From contig JAFIEG010000012.1 in NCBI GenBank assembly GCA_020832665.1, positions 1 through 64,000 of the forward strand: DNA of 64,000 nt. The letters are read 5' to 3'. Source of the DNA: Pararhodobacter sp. Its GTDB lineage: Bacteria > Pseudomonadota > Alphaproteobacteria > Rhodobacterales > Rhodobacteraceae. The translations under genes were made by a program, and so were the position numbers. Below the pieces are notes generated by a model. The model had not been told where the DNA came from and did no database searches. It saw only the letters and a program-made list of their open reading frames with translations. Shown here in pieces: positions 6,683 through 17,132 of this stretch (position 1 is its first letter; each line of letters begins with the position of its first letter).

Positions 6683-9155
6683 CGTCGCTCCTCCCGGCAA
6701 GACGGGCAAGGCCATCGGCGATGTCGCCTCCGCGCCCGAAATCGCGCCGCGCCTCGGCGAAATCCAGCAACCGCGCCTCGACATTGGCATTGACGGTGCC
6801 ATCCTCGAACGCGCCATTGAGCCCGCGCTGACCCGCCGGCAGCCCGGTGAGCAGCTCCAGCGCCTGATCGACATGCTCGATGGCGTGGATATGAAAGCGC
6901 CCCTCTTCAACCGCCGCCACCACATCGCGGCGCAGCATCAGGTTGTCGACATTGCGCCGGGGCAGAATCACCCCCTGCCGGCCGGTCAGCCCCTTGCCCG
7001 CGCAGGCATCGAAGAAGCCCTCGATCTTCTCGTTGACCCCGCCCACCGGCTGCACCTCGCCCAGCTGGTTGACCGAACCGGTCACCGCCATTGACTGGCT
7101 CAACGGCACCCCGGCCAGCGCCGAGATCAGCGCGCACAGCTCGGCCACCGAGGCCGAATCGCCATCGACCCCGCCATAGCTTTGCTCGAACACCAGCGAC
7201 GCCCAGAGCGAGAGCGGCGTCTCTGGCAGGTAATGGGTGGAAAGATAGCTCGACAGGATCATCACCCCCTTTGAGTGGATCGGCCCGCCCAGCTTGACCT
7301 CCCGCTCGATATCCACCACCTGCCCCGCGCCCAGCCGCACCCGCGCGGTAATCCGCGCCGGCCAGCCGAAACGGTCGCGGCCCAGTTGCGCCACGGTCAG
7401 CCCGTTGACCTGGCCCACCTCGCTGCCCTTGGTGGCAATCAGGATGCTGCCGCGCTGGATCATCTCCTGCATGCGCTCGGGCAGGCGCGCGGCGCGCCGG
7501 CGCACCGCCGCCTGCGCGGCCTCGACATGCTCGCGCCCCACACGCTGGGCATCGCCCTGCAAGGCCAGATGATCGGCCTCGCGCAACAGATCCCACAGAT
7601 GGCTGAGCACCAGCGACAGCTTCTCGCGGTCATCGGCCAGCCGCGAGGCGGCCTCGATCAGCGCCGCCACGCCATCGGCGGCCACCGGCCTGAGCCCCTC
7701 GCGCGCCACCACGGCGGCGACAAGGCGCGCGAAAAGCGTCATGCTCTCTGCGTCGCGCGGCATCTCGGAATCGAATTCGGCACTGACGGTGAAGAGCTGC
7801 GCGAATTCGGGATCCAGCTCTTCAAGCAACAGCCGCATCAGCCGGTCGCCAACCAGTACCACGCGCAGATCGAGCGGAATCGGATCCGGGTCAAGCGTGG
7901 TGGTCGAAGTCAGCCCCAGCCGCTCGGAGGCGCCGATGATGCGTATCTCGCCGGTGGTCAGGCTGCGCTTGAGCGCATCCCAGGCGAAGGCCTCGCTGAG
8001 CACCTTGCGCGCATCGAGCAGCAGGAAGCCGCCATTGGCGCGATGCATCGCACCGGGGCGGATCAGCGTGACATCGGTGATCAACGCCCCCATCTGCTGC
8101 ATGTATTCGATGCGCCCTGTGAGATTGGCCATGGTGGGCAGTGACTCCACCTCGACTGGCGCGCCGGTCTCGTCCTGCTCGGGGTGCGAAACCAGCACAT
8201 TCACCGCATAGCGGTGAAAGGGCGGGGCATCGTGCAGCCGCGTGGGCGTTACCGGAAACGGCCCGTCGCCGCCCGAGCTGCCGGCCTTGAGGAAAAGCTC
8301 GGCATTGTCGATCATGTCGGCGCGCAGGGCATCGAAATGCCCGCCCAACCCCTCGATCTGGCCGAATTCGCGCTTGAGATCGGCCAGATTGGCATCGACC
8401 ACCTGCTCGGCCATTTCCGAGTTGAGCTTGCCCACCGCCGCACGATGCTCCTTCTCGGCGCGCGGCAGCGATTCAAGAAACTCCGACAGCTCCTTTTGCG
8501 TCTGCGCGACATGCTCCCTTATCTGCTCGCGCTCGGCCTGGGGCAGCTTCTCGATGACATCGGGCTTTTGCACCTCGCCATCCTTGACCGGGGCCAGCGC
8601 AAAGCCCATCGGCGTGCGCAATATCGCCACGCCGCGCTCGCGCGCCCGCGCGGTCAGCTCGGAAAAGGCCTTCTCGTTGCGTTTTCCGTATTCCTCCTCG
8701 ATGGCGGCGCGGCGGCTTTGATACTCCTCCGATTCAAAAAGCGCCGGCATCGCCTGGGCCAGATCATCGACCAGCGCCTCCATCGCCAGGCGCAGCTTCG
8801 GGCCTGTGCCGCGTGGCAAGGGCAGAGCGCGCGGGCGCTCGGGGGCGTCGAAATTATGCACATAGACCCAGTCGCAGGGCGCCGGGCGGCGCGCGGCCTC
8901 CTCGCGTAGAAGCGCCAGCACCGTGGCGTGCCGCCCCGCCCCCTCGGGGCCATGCACGAACAGGTTGAAGCGCCGATGGCGCATGCCCGCGGCCAGGTTC
9001 ACCGCCTCGATGGCGCGCTCCTGCCCGATCGGCGCTTCCAGCGGCTCCAGCTCGCCGGTATCGGCAAATCCCAGCGACGCGGCGTCGCAATCGCGCCGCA
9101 GCGCCCCGGCGGGCAGCGCCGTGCCCGCCTCGCCAGCATCGAATTCCTCGGCCAT
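6672..9155 (-). CDS. LonB-type ATP-dependent protease (Lon-related, AAA_32/Lon_C)
   Basis: An 827-aa protease related to E. coli YcbZ rather than classical Lon. Residues about 30-350 form the AAA_32-type region with an insert of charged coiled coil; the P-loop reads GPEGAGRH (69-76), with Arg where classical Walker A has Lys, which I believe is common in this family. A second ATPase-like part includes the region about residues 350-560. The C-terminal Lon proteolytic domain has the catalytic dyad Ser667 (in DGDSAS) and Lys710 (in NEKIEG), 43 residues apart exactly as in Lon. The ATG at 9155 has a GGAAG-type site. It is followed by, and overlaps, the unidentified gene at 5960-6682. Confidence 0.88.
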   Translation of the reverse strand: MAEEFDAGEAGTALPAGALRRDCDAASLGFADTGELEPLEAPIGQERAIEAVNLAAGMRHRRFNLFVHGPEGAGRHATVLALLREEAARRPAPCDWVYVHNFDAPERPRALPLPRGTGPKLRLAMEALVDDLAQAMPALFESEEYQSRRAAIEEEYGKRNEKAFSELTARARERGVAILRTPMGFALAPVKDGEVQKPDVIEKLPQAEREQIREHVAQTQKELSEFLESLPRAEKEHRAAVGKLNSEMAEQVVDANLADLKREFGQIEGLGGHFDALRADMIDNAELFLKAGSSGGDGPFPVTPTRLHDAPPFHRYAVNVLVSHPEQDETGAPVEVESLPTMANLTGRIEYMQQMGALITDVTLIRPGAMHRANGGFLLLDARKVLSEAFAWDALKRSLTTGEIRIIGASERLGLTSTTTLDPDPIPLDLRVVLVGDRLMRLLLEELDPEFAQLFTVSAEFDSEMPRDAESMTLFARLVAAVVAREGLRPVAADGVAALIEAASRLADDREKLSLVLSHLWDLLREADHLALQGDAQRVGREHVEAAQAAVRRRAARLPERMQEMIQRGSILIATKGSEVGQVNGLTVAQLGRDRFGWPARITARVRLGAGQVVDIEREVKLGGPIHSKGVMILSSYLSTHYLPETPLSLWASLVFEQSYGGVDGDSASVAELCALISALAGVPLSQSMAVTGSVNQLGEVQPVGGVNEKIEGFFDACAGKGLTGRQGVILPRRNVDNLMLRRDVVAAVEEGRFHIHAIEHVDQALELLTGLPAGQRGLNGAFEDGTVNANVEARLLDFAEARRDFGRGGDIADGLARLAGRSDDDG

Positions 9156-9226
9156 CTGTGCTTCGCTTCCCTCTATCGGCTTCCCGGCACGCAGCATGGC
9201 ACGCGCGCACGCAACGCGAAAGGCCC

Positions 9227-9250
9227 GGCCCGCCCTCGCGCAGGCGGGCC
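9227..9250 (-). terminator. Possible enolase terminator hairpin
   Basis: Downstream of eno on the minus strand, an 8-bp perfect GC stem (GGCCCGCC with GGCGGGCC, 9250-9243 and 9234-9227, 8-nt loop) is followed shortly by a CCTTTCGC stretch. The U content is weak, so it may only slow polymerase. Confidence 0.45.
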
Positions 9251-9321
9251 ATCAGCGGCAGCACTTTGCCCGGCGGGCCGCTTGGCTGCCTTGAGCCAGC
9301 GAAAGCGGCCGTCGCGCCGGC

Positions 9322-10700
<1,379 letters not shown>

Positions 10701-10726
10701 GACGCTCTTGCAAAGAGAAATTCGAA

Positions 10727-11779
10727 GTGCGCATCGTGGAGCGATCCAGCCATCCCGCGGGCCAGTCCGAACGCGACACAGCCGCAGTTCTGCCGCCCTT
10801 GCCCTTTCCGCTATCCGAGGCTCTGGCGCAAGTCGATCGCGTGTTCGGTATCGACCGGCTGCTTGCCGATGAGGGGCGCGATCAGACCGCAGCCTATTAC
10901 AGCCAGTCGGAAAAGGGTTACCGGCGCCTCTATTCGCAAGCGGGCTGCATGCATGCCGCGCTCAGTCGGGGAACGCGTATCAGATCGGCCGATCACCTGG
11001 GCCAGGCCAACAGGGTGAGCCGGCGCATTTCCGCCCTCGGGGCCGGCGATGTGCTGGAACTCGGCGCCGGGGTGGGCTTCAACAGCCTGCATCTGGCGCG
11101 CAAGCACCCGGATGTGCGCTTTACCGGAGTCGATTTGATGGCCCGGCATGTCGCGCAGGCCAATAAGGCCGCGAAAGATCTGCCGAATGCAAGCTTTCGG
11201 CAGGGCAATTTTGAAGCCCTGCCCGATTTTCCCGAGCGCTTCGATATCGTCTTTGCGGTGGAGACGCTGTGCTATGCGCACGATCTGGACAAGCTGTGCC
11301 AACGAATATCCGGCCTGCTGCGCCCTGGCGGCCAGCTTGTCATTTTCGACGGCTATTGCCACCAGGAACTGGACGATTGCACCCCCGAAATGGCGCTCGC
11401 GGCGCGGCTCTATGCGCTGGGCACCGCCGTCGCTCCCGGTTTTCGTACCGCATCGGCGTGGTGCGCGGCGCTCGAAGGCGCCGGGCTGACGATCCGCCGC
11501 GATGCCGATCTGTCGATGCTGGTGCGGCTGACCAATCGGCGCCTGCACGCGCTGGCGATGCGCTTCTTCGACGACTGGAAGCTGCGGCTGGCGTCAAGGG
11601 CCATGCCGACGCTGATGGTGCGCAATGCGGTTAGTTGCATTACGGGCCCCTATACGGTGGAGGGGCCCGATGTGCTGCCCGAGCCCGACAAGGCCAGCCT
11701 GAGCTATCACATGATCATTGCCGAAAAGCCTGGCCCGAAAGCACCCGCCGCTGCAGGCGCAACTCGCGCCAGAAGCTGA
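10727..11779 (+). CDS. SAM-dependent class I methyltransferase
   Basis: A 350-aa protein with a Methyltransf_11/25-type Rossmann domain at about residues 105-225: motif I is VLELGAGVGFNSLHLA, motif II acidic strand FTGVDL, then FDIVFAVETLCYAHD and the post-motif LLRPGGQLVIFDGY. The N-terminal 100 residues, with AYYSQSEKGYRRLYSQAG, and the C-terminal domain are reminiscent of sterol/tocopherol-type methyltransferases acting on hydrophobic substrates, but the substrate is unknown. The start is a GTG at 10727. The 3' end overlaps the convergent EamA gene by 65 bp, so its last 21 codons are antisense to that gene's end. Confidence 0.83.
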   Translation: MRIVERSSHPAGQSERDTAAVLPPLPFPLSEALAQVDRVFGIDRLLADEGRDQTAAYYSQSEKGYRRLYSQAGCMHAALSRGTRIRSADHLGQANRVSRRISALGAGDVLELGAGVGFNSLHLARKHPDVRFTGVDLMARHVAQANKAAKDLPNASFRQGNFEALPDFPERFDIVFAVETLCYAHDLDKLCQRISGLLRPGGQLVIFDGYCHQELDDCTPEMALAARLYALGTAVAPGFRTASAWCAALEGAGLTIRRDADLSMLVRLTNRRLHALAMRFFDDWKLRLASRAMPTLMVRNAVSCITGPYTVEGPDVLPEPDKASLSYHMIIAEKPGPKAPAAAGATRARS

Positions 11780-12608
11780 ACAGGCCCGCCCCCACCACCA
11801 GCGCCGAGCCCGCCAGCGTCCAGCCATCGGGGCGCTCGCCGAAAAAGACGAAACCGATGAACATGGCAAAGACCAGCCGCGAGTATCGGAAGGGCACGGT
11901 GGCAGCGATGTCGCCCAGCCTTGTGGCCGCCACCAGCGCACCGTAACCCACCATGCCCGCGGCCAGAGCCGCCGCCAGCCAGAACCATTGCACCGGCGAG
12001 GGCACAACCGGCGCCGCGCCCAGCGCCATCACCACCAGCCCGGCGGGCACCAGCATGCCGAAACCCCAGCCAGCCAGTTGCAGGCTGTCCACCCGCACCG
12101 GCACGCGTCGCGTGGCCAGATCGCGCCCGGCCAGCCCCAGCACCGCTACCACCGCCACCAGCGCTGCCGGGTCGAAATCGGCCGCGCCGGGGCGCAGGAT
12201 GATCAGCACGCCCGCAAGCCCCGCCAGGATCGCGCCCCAGCGCCGCCAGCCCACCGCCTCGCCCAGAAACAGCGCCGCGCCCAGCGTCACCACCAGCGGC
12301 ATCGCCTGCAGGATCGCCGTCACCGTGGCCAGCGGCACCAGCGCGATGGCCAGCACCACCCCGCCCGCACCGACGATCTCGCTGAGGTTGCGAATCAGCA
12401 CCGCCCCGCGCAGCGCTTCGGGCACGAAAAGTCGCAGCCCGCGCGTGCGCGCGATCATGCCGAAGCAAGCGAAACCGCCCAGCCCCAGCACCACCATCAC
12501 CTGCCCCACCGGCATCTGCCCGGCCAGATGCTTGATTACCGCATCCTCGACAGCGAAGCCGGCCATGGCGGCGACCATCATCAGGCTGGCGCGCAGATTG
12601 TGCATCAC
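11715..12608 (-). CDS. EamA-family (DMT superfamily) transporter
   Basis: A 297-aa inner-membrane protein of the drug/metabolite transporter superfamily, with ten predicted membrane helices in two EamA repeats (about 5-135 and 150-285). Typical features are the short hydrophobic helices, the ILQAMPLVVTLGAALFLGE segment at the end of the first repeat and the PFRYSRLVFAMFIGFVFFGE equivalent in the second. It likely exports a small metabolite, not predictable from sequence. It lies downstream of the Fur-family gene on the same strand (119-nt gap) and its end overlaps the convergent methyltransferase gene. ATG 12605 is an alternative start. Confidence 0.88.
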   Translation of the reverse strand: MMHNLRASLMMVAAMAGFAVEDAVIKHLAGQMPVGQVMVVLGLGGFACFGMIARTRGLRLFVPEALRGAVLIRNLSEIVGAGGVVLAIALVPLATVTAILQAMPLVVTLGAALFLGEAVGWRRWGAILAGLAGVLIILRPGAADFDPAALVAVVAVLGLAGRDLATRRVPVRVDSLQLAGWGFGMLVPAGLVVMALGAAPVVPSPVQWFWLAAALAAGMVGYGALVAATRLGDIAATVPFRYSRLVFAMFIGFVFFGERPDGWTLAGSALVVGAGLFSFWRELRLQRRVLSGQAFRQ

Positions 12609-12727
12609 TCCACTCCGCAGGCTGCCCCGCCCCGGCGGGTGGCACCTTTCACATGTTCATGGCTTCATAGCCGCCCACCGCGCCGGTCGAAAGGGGGGGT
12701 GAGTGGGACAAGGCAGGCGTCGAGCGC

Positions 12728-13153
12728 TCAACCCTTCAGCCTGACGCCGTAAAGCTCCAGCCGGTGCCCCTTGAGCCGATAGCCCAGCCGGCGGGCGATG
12801 GCCTCTTTCAGCGCCTCGATCTCGGGGTCGCAGAACTCGATCACCTCGCCGGTGGCCATGTCTATCAGGTGGTCATGGTGGTCGCGTTCGGCATCCTCGT
12901 AGCGCGCACGCCCGTCGCCGAATTCATGGCGTTCCAGCAGGCCCGCCTCTTCGAACAGCCTGACCGTGCGATAGACCGTGGCGATGGAAATGCGCGGATC
13001 GACGGCGCTGGCGCGGGCATGCAGCGCCTCGACATCGGGGTGATCCTCGGCCGCCTCCAGCACGTTGGCTATGACGCGGCGCTGTTCTGTCAGGCGTATC
13101 CCTCGCGCTTCGCAGCGTGCCAGAATGCCGCTTTTTGGGCTGTCTTCGCTCAT
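12728..13153 (-). CDS. Fur-family metalloregulator (Fur/Mur type)
   Basis: A 141-aa DNA-binding metal sensor. The N-terminal winged helix (residues about 8-80) contains the recognition helix region ISIATVYRTVRLFEEAGL; the dimerisation domain has the metal-binding DHHDHLID motif (His92, His93, His95) followed by GEVIEF. There are no CxxC pairs, so the structural zinc site of gamma-proteobacterial Fur is absent, as in alphaproteobacterial Fur proteins that often respond to manganese (Mur) rather than iron. It lacks the haem motif of Irr. The ATG at 13153 is the natural start. The regulon is not visible here. Confidence 0.92.
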   Translation of the reverse strand: MSEDSPKSGILARCEARGIRLTEQRRVIANVLEAAEDHPDVEALHARASAVDPRISIATVYRTVRLFEEAGLLERHEFGDGRARYEDAERDHHDHLIDMATGEVIEFCDPEIEALKEAIARRLGYRLKGHRLELYGVRLKG

Positions 13154-13342
13154 CGCCTGCCACCTGTCCGCCCGTGCCGGCGCAGATTAGGCGATCACGC
13201 CGGCATGGGAAAGGGCCGGCAGACGCGGCAAGTGCGCCCCCGCCCCGCGCGCCCGGCGCCGGCCCCCTGCTTGACCTTCCCCGCTCCGCCTGCCTTTGTG
13301 CGCCCTGCGCCCGCCCGCGCCCCCAGCCATGCGAGAATGCCC

Positions 13343-14251
13343 ATGCCCCCCAGCCAGCCGCACCGCCGTCCGCTCGACATGGCCGGGTTCTGGATGCTGC
13401 TCGGCATCGCCACCCTGTTCGGCGCCAACAATCTGCTGATCAAGCTGGGCAATGAGGGGCTGCAACCGGTGTTCTTTGCCTCGATGCGCTCGCTGCTGGC
13501 CGGTGCCGCGGTGCTGGGCTGGATGCTGTGGCGGCGTATCGCCTTTCGTTTCGATCTTTGGCGCGGAGGGCTGCTGGTGGGGGCCGCCTTCGCCACCGAA
13601 TTCTTCCTTCTTTTCGTCGCGCTGGACAACACCACCGTGGTGCGCGCCTCGGTGATGCTCTATGCCATGCCGCTCTGGCTGGCGCTGGCGGCGCATTTCC
13701 TGTTTCCGGGCGAGCGGCTTACGCAGTTGCGCACGATTGGTTTCCTGCTGGGTTTTTTTGCAGTGGGGCTGGTCATTGCCACCCAGGCCGCCGATGGCGC
13801 AAGCGAGGGCGGCAGCCTGCTGGGCGATCTGGCCGCGCTGCTGGCCGGCATGTTCTGGGCCGGCATCGTACTTTGCGTGCGCCTTACCCGCCTGCAGGAA
13901 ACCGCGCCCGAGACGCAGCTTTTCTGGCAGCTTCTGGTTTCGGCGCCACTACTCCTGCTCCTGACGCCGGTTTATGGCGGCGACTGGGTGCGCGAATTCG
14001 ACGGCTTTCAGGCACTGATCTTCACCGCCCATGCGCTGGGGGTAGTGGCGTTCGGCTATGTGTTCTGGTTCTGGCTGCTGTTGCGTTACCCGGCTTCGTC
14101 GGTGGCCAGCTTCAGCTTTCTGACCCCGGTGTTGAGCGCGGCGCTCGGCTGGCTGGTGCTGGGCGAGCCGGTTTCGGCCGTCACCCCGCTGGCGCTGGCG
14201 CTGCTGGTGCTGGGGCTGTGGCTGATCAACCGTCGGACGGGGGCGGCGTGA
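13343..14251 (+). CDS. EamA-family (DMT superfamily) transporter
   Basis: A 302-aa inner-membrane protein with ten predicted helices in two EamA repeats, unrelated in close sequence to the EamA gene at 11715-12608. The first repeat includes FGANNLLIKLGNEGLQPVFF and ends with a GERLT segment; the second ends FSFLTPVLSAALGWLVLGEPV, the classic DMT signature. I chose ATG 13343 because GAGA lies 6 nt upstream; ATG 13337 is equally in frame and ATG 13379 is a shorter option. It is divergent from the Fur-family gene. Substrate unknown. Confidence 0.88.
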   Translation: MPPSQPHRRPLDMAGFWMLLGIATLFGANNLLIKLGNEGLQPVFFASMRSLLAGAAVLGWMLWRRIAFRFDLWRGGLLVGAAFATEFFLLFVALDNTTVVRASVMLYAMPLWLALAAHFLFPGERLTQLRTIGFLLGFFAVGLVIATQAADGASEGGSLLGDLAALLAGMFWAGIVLCVRLTRLQETAPETQLFWQLLVSAPLLLLLTPVYGGDWVREFDGFQALIFTAHALGVVAFGYVFWFWLLLRYPASSVASFSFLTPVLSAALGWLVLGEPVSAVTPLALALLVLGLWLINRRTGAA

Positions 14252-14261
14252 TCGCGGGCAC

Positions 14262-15221
14262 TCACAGCCCCGGCAGGTCGATCGCCAGCGCGGCATGGTC
14301 CGAGGCATGCGGGCGATGGGCGCCCACCCCGTCCAGCCGCGGCCCGCCATAGCGCGCCACCTCGCCCGCCAGTCCCTCGCGCAGCGCAAAGGGCACGGCA
14401 GCAGGAAAGCGCGCCGCCAGCGCCTTTGAGGCGAGCATGGCATCGGGGCGGGCGTATTCGATGCCGTCAGGGGTGACCCATGTCCAGCGCTCGCCCTCCT
14501 CCATGCGCGCCACCAGATCGACCGAGAAGGGCGGCAGGAGCGGCGTGATGGCGCGTTCCTGGCCGCCGCGCGCAAGCGGCTCGTTGAGATCGCCCAGCAC
14601 CAGCCATTGCGCCGATGCCGCCGCCGGCCGGGCTCCCAGCCGCGCCTCGATCAGCCGGCGCACGGCCAGCGCCTCAAGCCGGCGCTGCGCCCAGACCGGG
14701 TCAGGCCCGGCGCGGTCGTCGCCGCCTTCGGCGGGGGCCTTGAAATGGCACAACACCAGCTCCAGCCCGGCCACCCGCAGCATCAGGCAATCGCGGCAGA
14801 AAACCGGCCTGCCTTGCCGTGCCCCGGGATGGCCCGCCAGCCCCAGATCGGCGGGCATGAGATGCGCATGGCTGGCCACATCCTGCAGGGGGTGGCGGCT
14901 CATCACCGCCAAATTGCGCCCGCCTCCGTCATTGCCCGGCAGGCAAAGCCGGTAGGGAAAGGGCGCGACCCCTTCATGGCGCAGCAGATGATCGTGAAAG
15001 AAATCCAGCGTGGCGCGGTCGAACACCTCCTGCAGGCAGACGACATCGGCATCGGCGCGTGCCAGCACCTTCGCGGTCAGGCGCCGGTCGGCGAGATCGA
15101 GCGCGCGCGCCTCGGGCGTGGCATCTTCGGGCATGTCGTGATCGCGCGCGCCATCCAGCCGCGCCCGCCCGCCGGGGCGGCGCAGGCGCAGATTCTGCAC
15201 ATTGAAGCTGACTATCCGCAT
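14262..15221 (-). CDS. Endonuclease/exonuclease/phosphatase (EEP) family protein
   Basis: A 319-aa metal-dependent phosphodiesterase/phosphatase of the EEP fold. All hallmark motifs are present in order: MRIVSFNVQN with the catalytic Asn at the start, VVCLQEVFD with the metal-binding Glu near residue 64, the central LVLCHFKAP, VLGDLNEP near residue 210 and the C-terminal ASDHAALAI with the Asp-His pair. No signal peptide, so probably cytosolic. It could act on nucleic acid, phosphoinositide-like or other phosphodiesters; family membership is sure, substrate is not. It is convergent with the upstream EamA gene and 45 nt from the HpcH/HpaI gene on the same strand. Confidence 0.87.
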   Translation of the reverse strand: MRIVSFNVQNLRLRRPGGRARLDGARDHDMPEDATPEARALDLADRRLTAKVLARADADVVCLQEVFDRATLDFFHDHLLRHEGVAPFPYRLCLPGNDGGGRNLAVMSRHPLQDVASHAHLMPADLGLAGHPGARQGRPVFCRDCLMLRVAGLELVLCHFKAPAEGGDDRAGPDPVWAQRRLEALAVRRLIEARLGARPAAASAQWLVLGDLNEPLARGGQERAITPLLPPFSVDLVARMEEGERWTWVTPDGIEYARPDAMLASKALAARFPAAVPFALREGLAGEVARYGGPRLDGVGAHRPHASDHAALAIDLPGL

Positions 15222-15266
15222 CGCTGCGCCATCAGGCCCGCGCCGCGTTCCGGCGTCAATCCCCCG

Positions 15267-16061
15267 TCAATTCCCCGAAACCGCCCGCCCCGAGACATCG
15301 CCAAACCGCCCTGCCAGATCGCGCAAACCCCGCGCCAGCACCAGCACATCGATGCCCACGGCGAGAAAGCCCACGCCGTGGCCCAGCCATTCGCGCGCCT
15401 GGGCCTCATCGGTGGCCAGAATCCCCGCAGGCTTGCCGGCGGCGCGAATGCGCGCAATGGCATCGGCAATGGCGGCGCGAACCTCGGGCGCATCGGGGCG
15501 GCCGCGATGGCCCATATCGGCGGCCAGATCGGCCGGGCCGATGAACACCCCGTCCACCCCGTCCATGGAAGCGATATCATCCAGCGCCTCCAACCCGGCG
15601 CGGTTTTCCACCTGCACCAGCAGGCAAAGCCCTTCATCGGCATGCTGCACGTAATCGGCAATGCCCGAAAAGCGCGAGGCGCGCGCAAGCGCCGCGCCCA
15701 CCCCGCGCGTGCCCACCGGCGGGTAGCGCATGGCGCGCACCAGCGCCTGCGCCTGTGCAGCGCTTTCGACCATCGGCACCAGCACCGTCTGCGCGCCGAT
15801 ATCGAGCACCTGCTTGATCATCCATTCCGCGCCCACCGGCAACCGCACCACCTGATGCGAGGCCGAGCGCCCCAGCGCCTGCAACTGCGCCAGGATCGAG
15901 CGCATGTCATTGGGCGCATGCTCGCCATCGATCACCAGCCAGTCGAAACCGGCCTCGCCGGCGATCTCGGCGCCATAGGCATCGGCCAGCCCCACCCAGC
16001 AGCCGATCTGCACCCGCCCGGCGGCCAGAGCTGCCTTGAACCCGTTTTCCGGCAATACCAT
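15267..16061 (-). CDS. HpcH/HpaI aldolase family protein
   Basis: A 264-aa class II (metal-dependent) pyruvate aldolase. The TIM-barrel protein shows [13 protein letters not shown] near residue 40 (catalytic His), [19 protein letters not shown], the metal-binding Glu in [14 protein letters not shown] and [17 protein letters not shown] with the metal Asp near residue 175. Such enzymes cleave or form 4-hydroxy-2-oxo acids, as in homoprotocatechuate breakdown (HpaI), 2-dehydro-3-deoxyglucarate aldolase (GarL) or 2-keto-3-deoxyrhamnonate aldolase. No pathway genes for any of these surround it, so the substrate is open. A copy of the dispersed repeat lies just upstream. Confidence 0.9.
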   Translation of the reverse strand: MVLPENGFKAALAAGRVQIGCWVGLADAYGAEIAGEAGFDWLVIDGEHAPNDMRSILAQLQALGRSASHQVVRLPVGAEWMIKQVLDIGAQTVLVPMVESAAQAQALVRAMRYPPVGTRGVGAALARASRFSGIADYVQHADEGLCLLVQVENRAGLEALDDIASMDGVDGVFIGPADLAADMGHRGRPDAPEVRAAIADAIARIRAAGKPAGILATDEAQAREWLGHGVGFLAVGIDVLVLARGLRDLAGRFGDVSGRAVSGN

Positions 16062-16090
16062 GCACTTTCCCCGTGAAACCTGCCTGCGCC

Positions 16091-16157
16091 TTCATCTTGC
16101 CCGAAATACGCGCGGGGGTGAATGGCCGCAGGCCAGAGGGGGCGGCAGCCCCCTGCC
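16091..16157 (+). repeat. Dispersed structured repeat, copy A
   Basis: Begins TTCATCTTGCCCGAAATAC and ends in a GGGGGC/GCCCCC stem. It lies between the HpcH/HpaI and crotonase genes, antisense to both. The middle stem (GGCC/GGCC) differs in sequence from copies B and C but keeps pairing. See copies at 27314, 49486 and 57709. Confidence 0.8.
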
Positions 16158-16213
16158 CTTGCTCCTGCCCCTGCCCGCGCACCGCGCGTCAGCGATGCGA
16201 TATCAAAGCCGCT

Positions 16214-16990
16214 TCAGCGCCCCTCGAACCTCGCCGGCCGCTTTTCCAGAAAGGCCATCACCCCTTCCATGAAATCGCGCGTCTGGCCACATTCGGCCTG
16301 CAACTCGGCCTCCATCGCCAGTTGCTGGTCGAGCGTCGCCGACAGGCTGGCGCGCATCGCCCGCTTGACGGCGCGATAGGCCAGTGTCGGCCCCTGCGCC
16401 AGTTGCCACGCGCGGCGTTGCCACTCATCGGCGAATTCTTCATCGTCCACGGCCGCCCAGATCATGCCCTGATCGGCTGCCTCGCGCGCGGTGACCTTTT
16501 CGGCAAAGAGCGCCTGGCCCATGGCGCGGGCAAAGCCCACCTGGCGCGGCAGCCAGTAGGTGCCGCCGGCATCGGGCATCAGCCCGATGCGGGTGAAGGC
16601 CTGCAGGAACACCGCCGATTCAGCCGCGATCACCACATCCGCCGCCAGCGCCAGATTGGCGCCCGCCCCGGCCGCCGCGCCATTGACCGCCGAGATCACC
16701 GGAACCGGGCAATCATAGATGGCGCGCAGCATGGGCTCGTATTCCTCGCGCAGGATGCGGCCCAGCTCGATTTCGTTTACCGCCTTGTCGTCGCCCAGAT
16801 CCTGCCCCGAGCAAAAGGCCCGCCCCTCGCCGGTGAGCACGATAACGCGCATGCGCTTGCCCAGATCGGTGAGCGCGTGCAGAAGCTCGGCGCGCATGCG
16901 GGCGTTGAGCGCATTCATCAGCGTCGGCCGGTTCATGCGGATCAGGCCGATGCCCGCATCCTCGCTGACAATCAATGTCTCGTAATTCAT
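16214..16990 (-). CDS. Enoyl-CoA hydratase/isomerase (PaaG-like)
   Basis: A 258-aa crotonase-fold enzyme. The oxyanion-hole segment AFCSGQDL (about residues 58-65), the second oxyanion glycine region NGAAAGAGANLALAADVV and IGLMPDAGGTYWLPRQVG are present; the Asp in PDAGGT replaces the second catalytic Glu of true hydratases, as in PaaG, the ring 1,2-epoxyphenylacetyl-CoA isomerase. A role in phenylacetate or related acyl-CoA breakdown is therefore plausible, but no other paa genes are in view, so it may be a general delta3-delta2 isomerase. In related genomes a crotonase gene is often found beside ccmH, as here. Confidence 0.88.
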   Translation of the reverse strand: MNYETLIVSEDAGIGLIRMNRPTLMNALNARMRAELLHALTDLGKRMRVIVLTGEGRAFCSGQDLGDDKAVNEIELGRILREEYEPMLRAIYDCPVPVISAVNGAAAGAGANLALAADVVIAAESAVFLQAFTRIGLMPDAGGTYWLPRQVGFARAMGQALFAEKVTAREAADQGMIWAAVDDEEFADEWQRRAWQLAQGPTLAYRAVKRAMRASLSATLDQQLAMEAELQAECGQTRDFMEGVMAFLEKRPARFEGR

Positions 16991-17132
16991 GCCGGGCTCC
17001 TTGGCTGTTTCAAGACGGGCGCCGACGGCTGCCAGCTTGCCCCATTCCGGCGCAGACTAGCCGCAGCGGACCCGCCGCGACTAGCGGCAACCTTGCGTCA
17101 CACCGGGGCTCTGCCGCGCATTGACCGGGGCA

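Noticed and set aside
12764-13336. Upstream extension of the second EamA gene
   Set aside because: It is antisense to the Fur-family gene and lacks membrane helices.
15267-16990. The HpcH/HpaI aldolase and PaaG-like gene as an aromatic-degradation operon
   Set aside because: They are separated by 152 nt including repeat copy A, and no other paa or hpa genes are nearby, so joint function is not supported.
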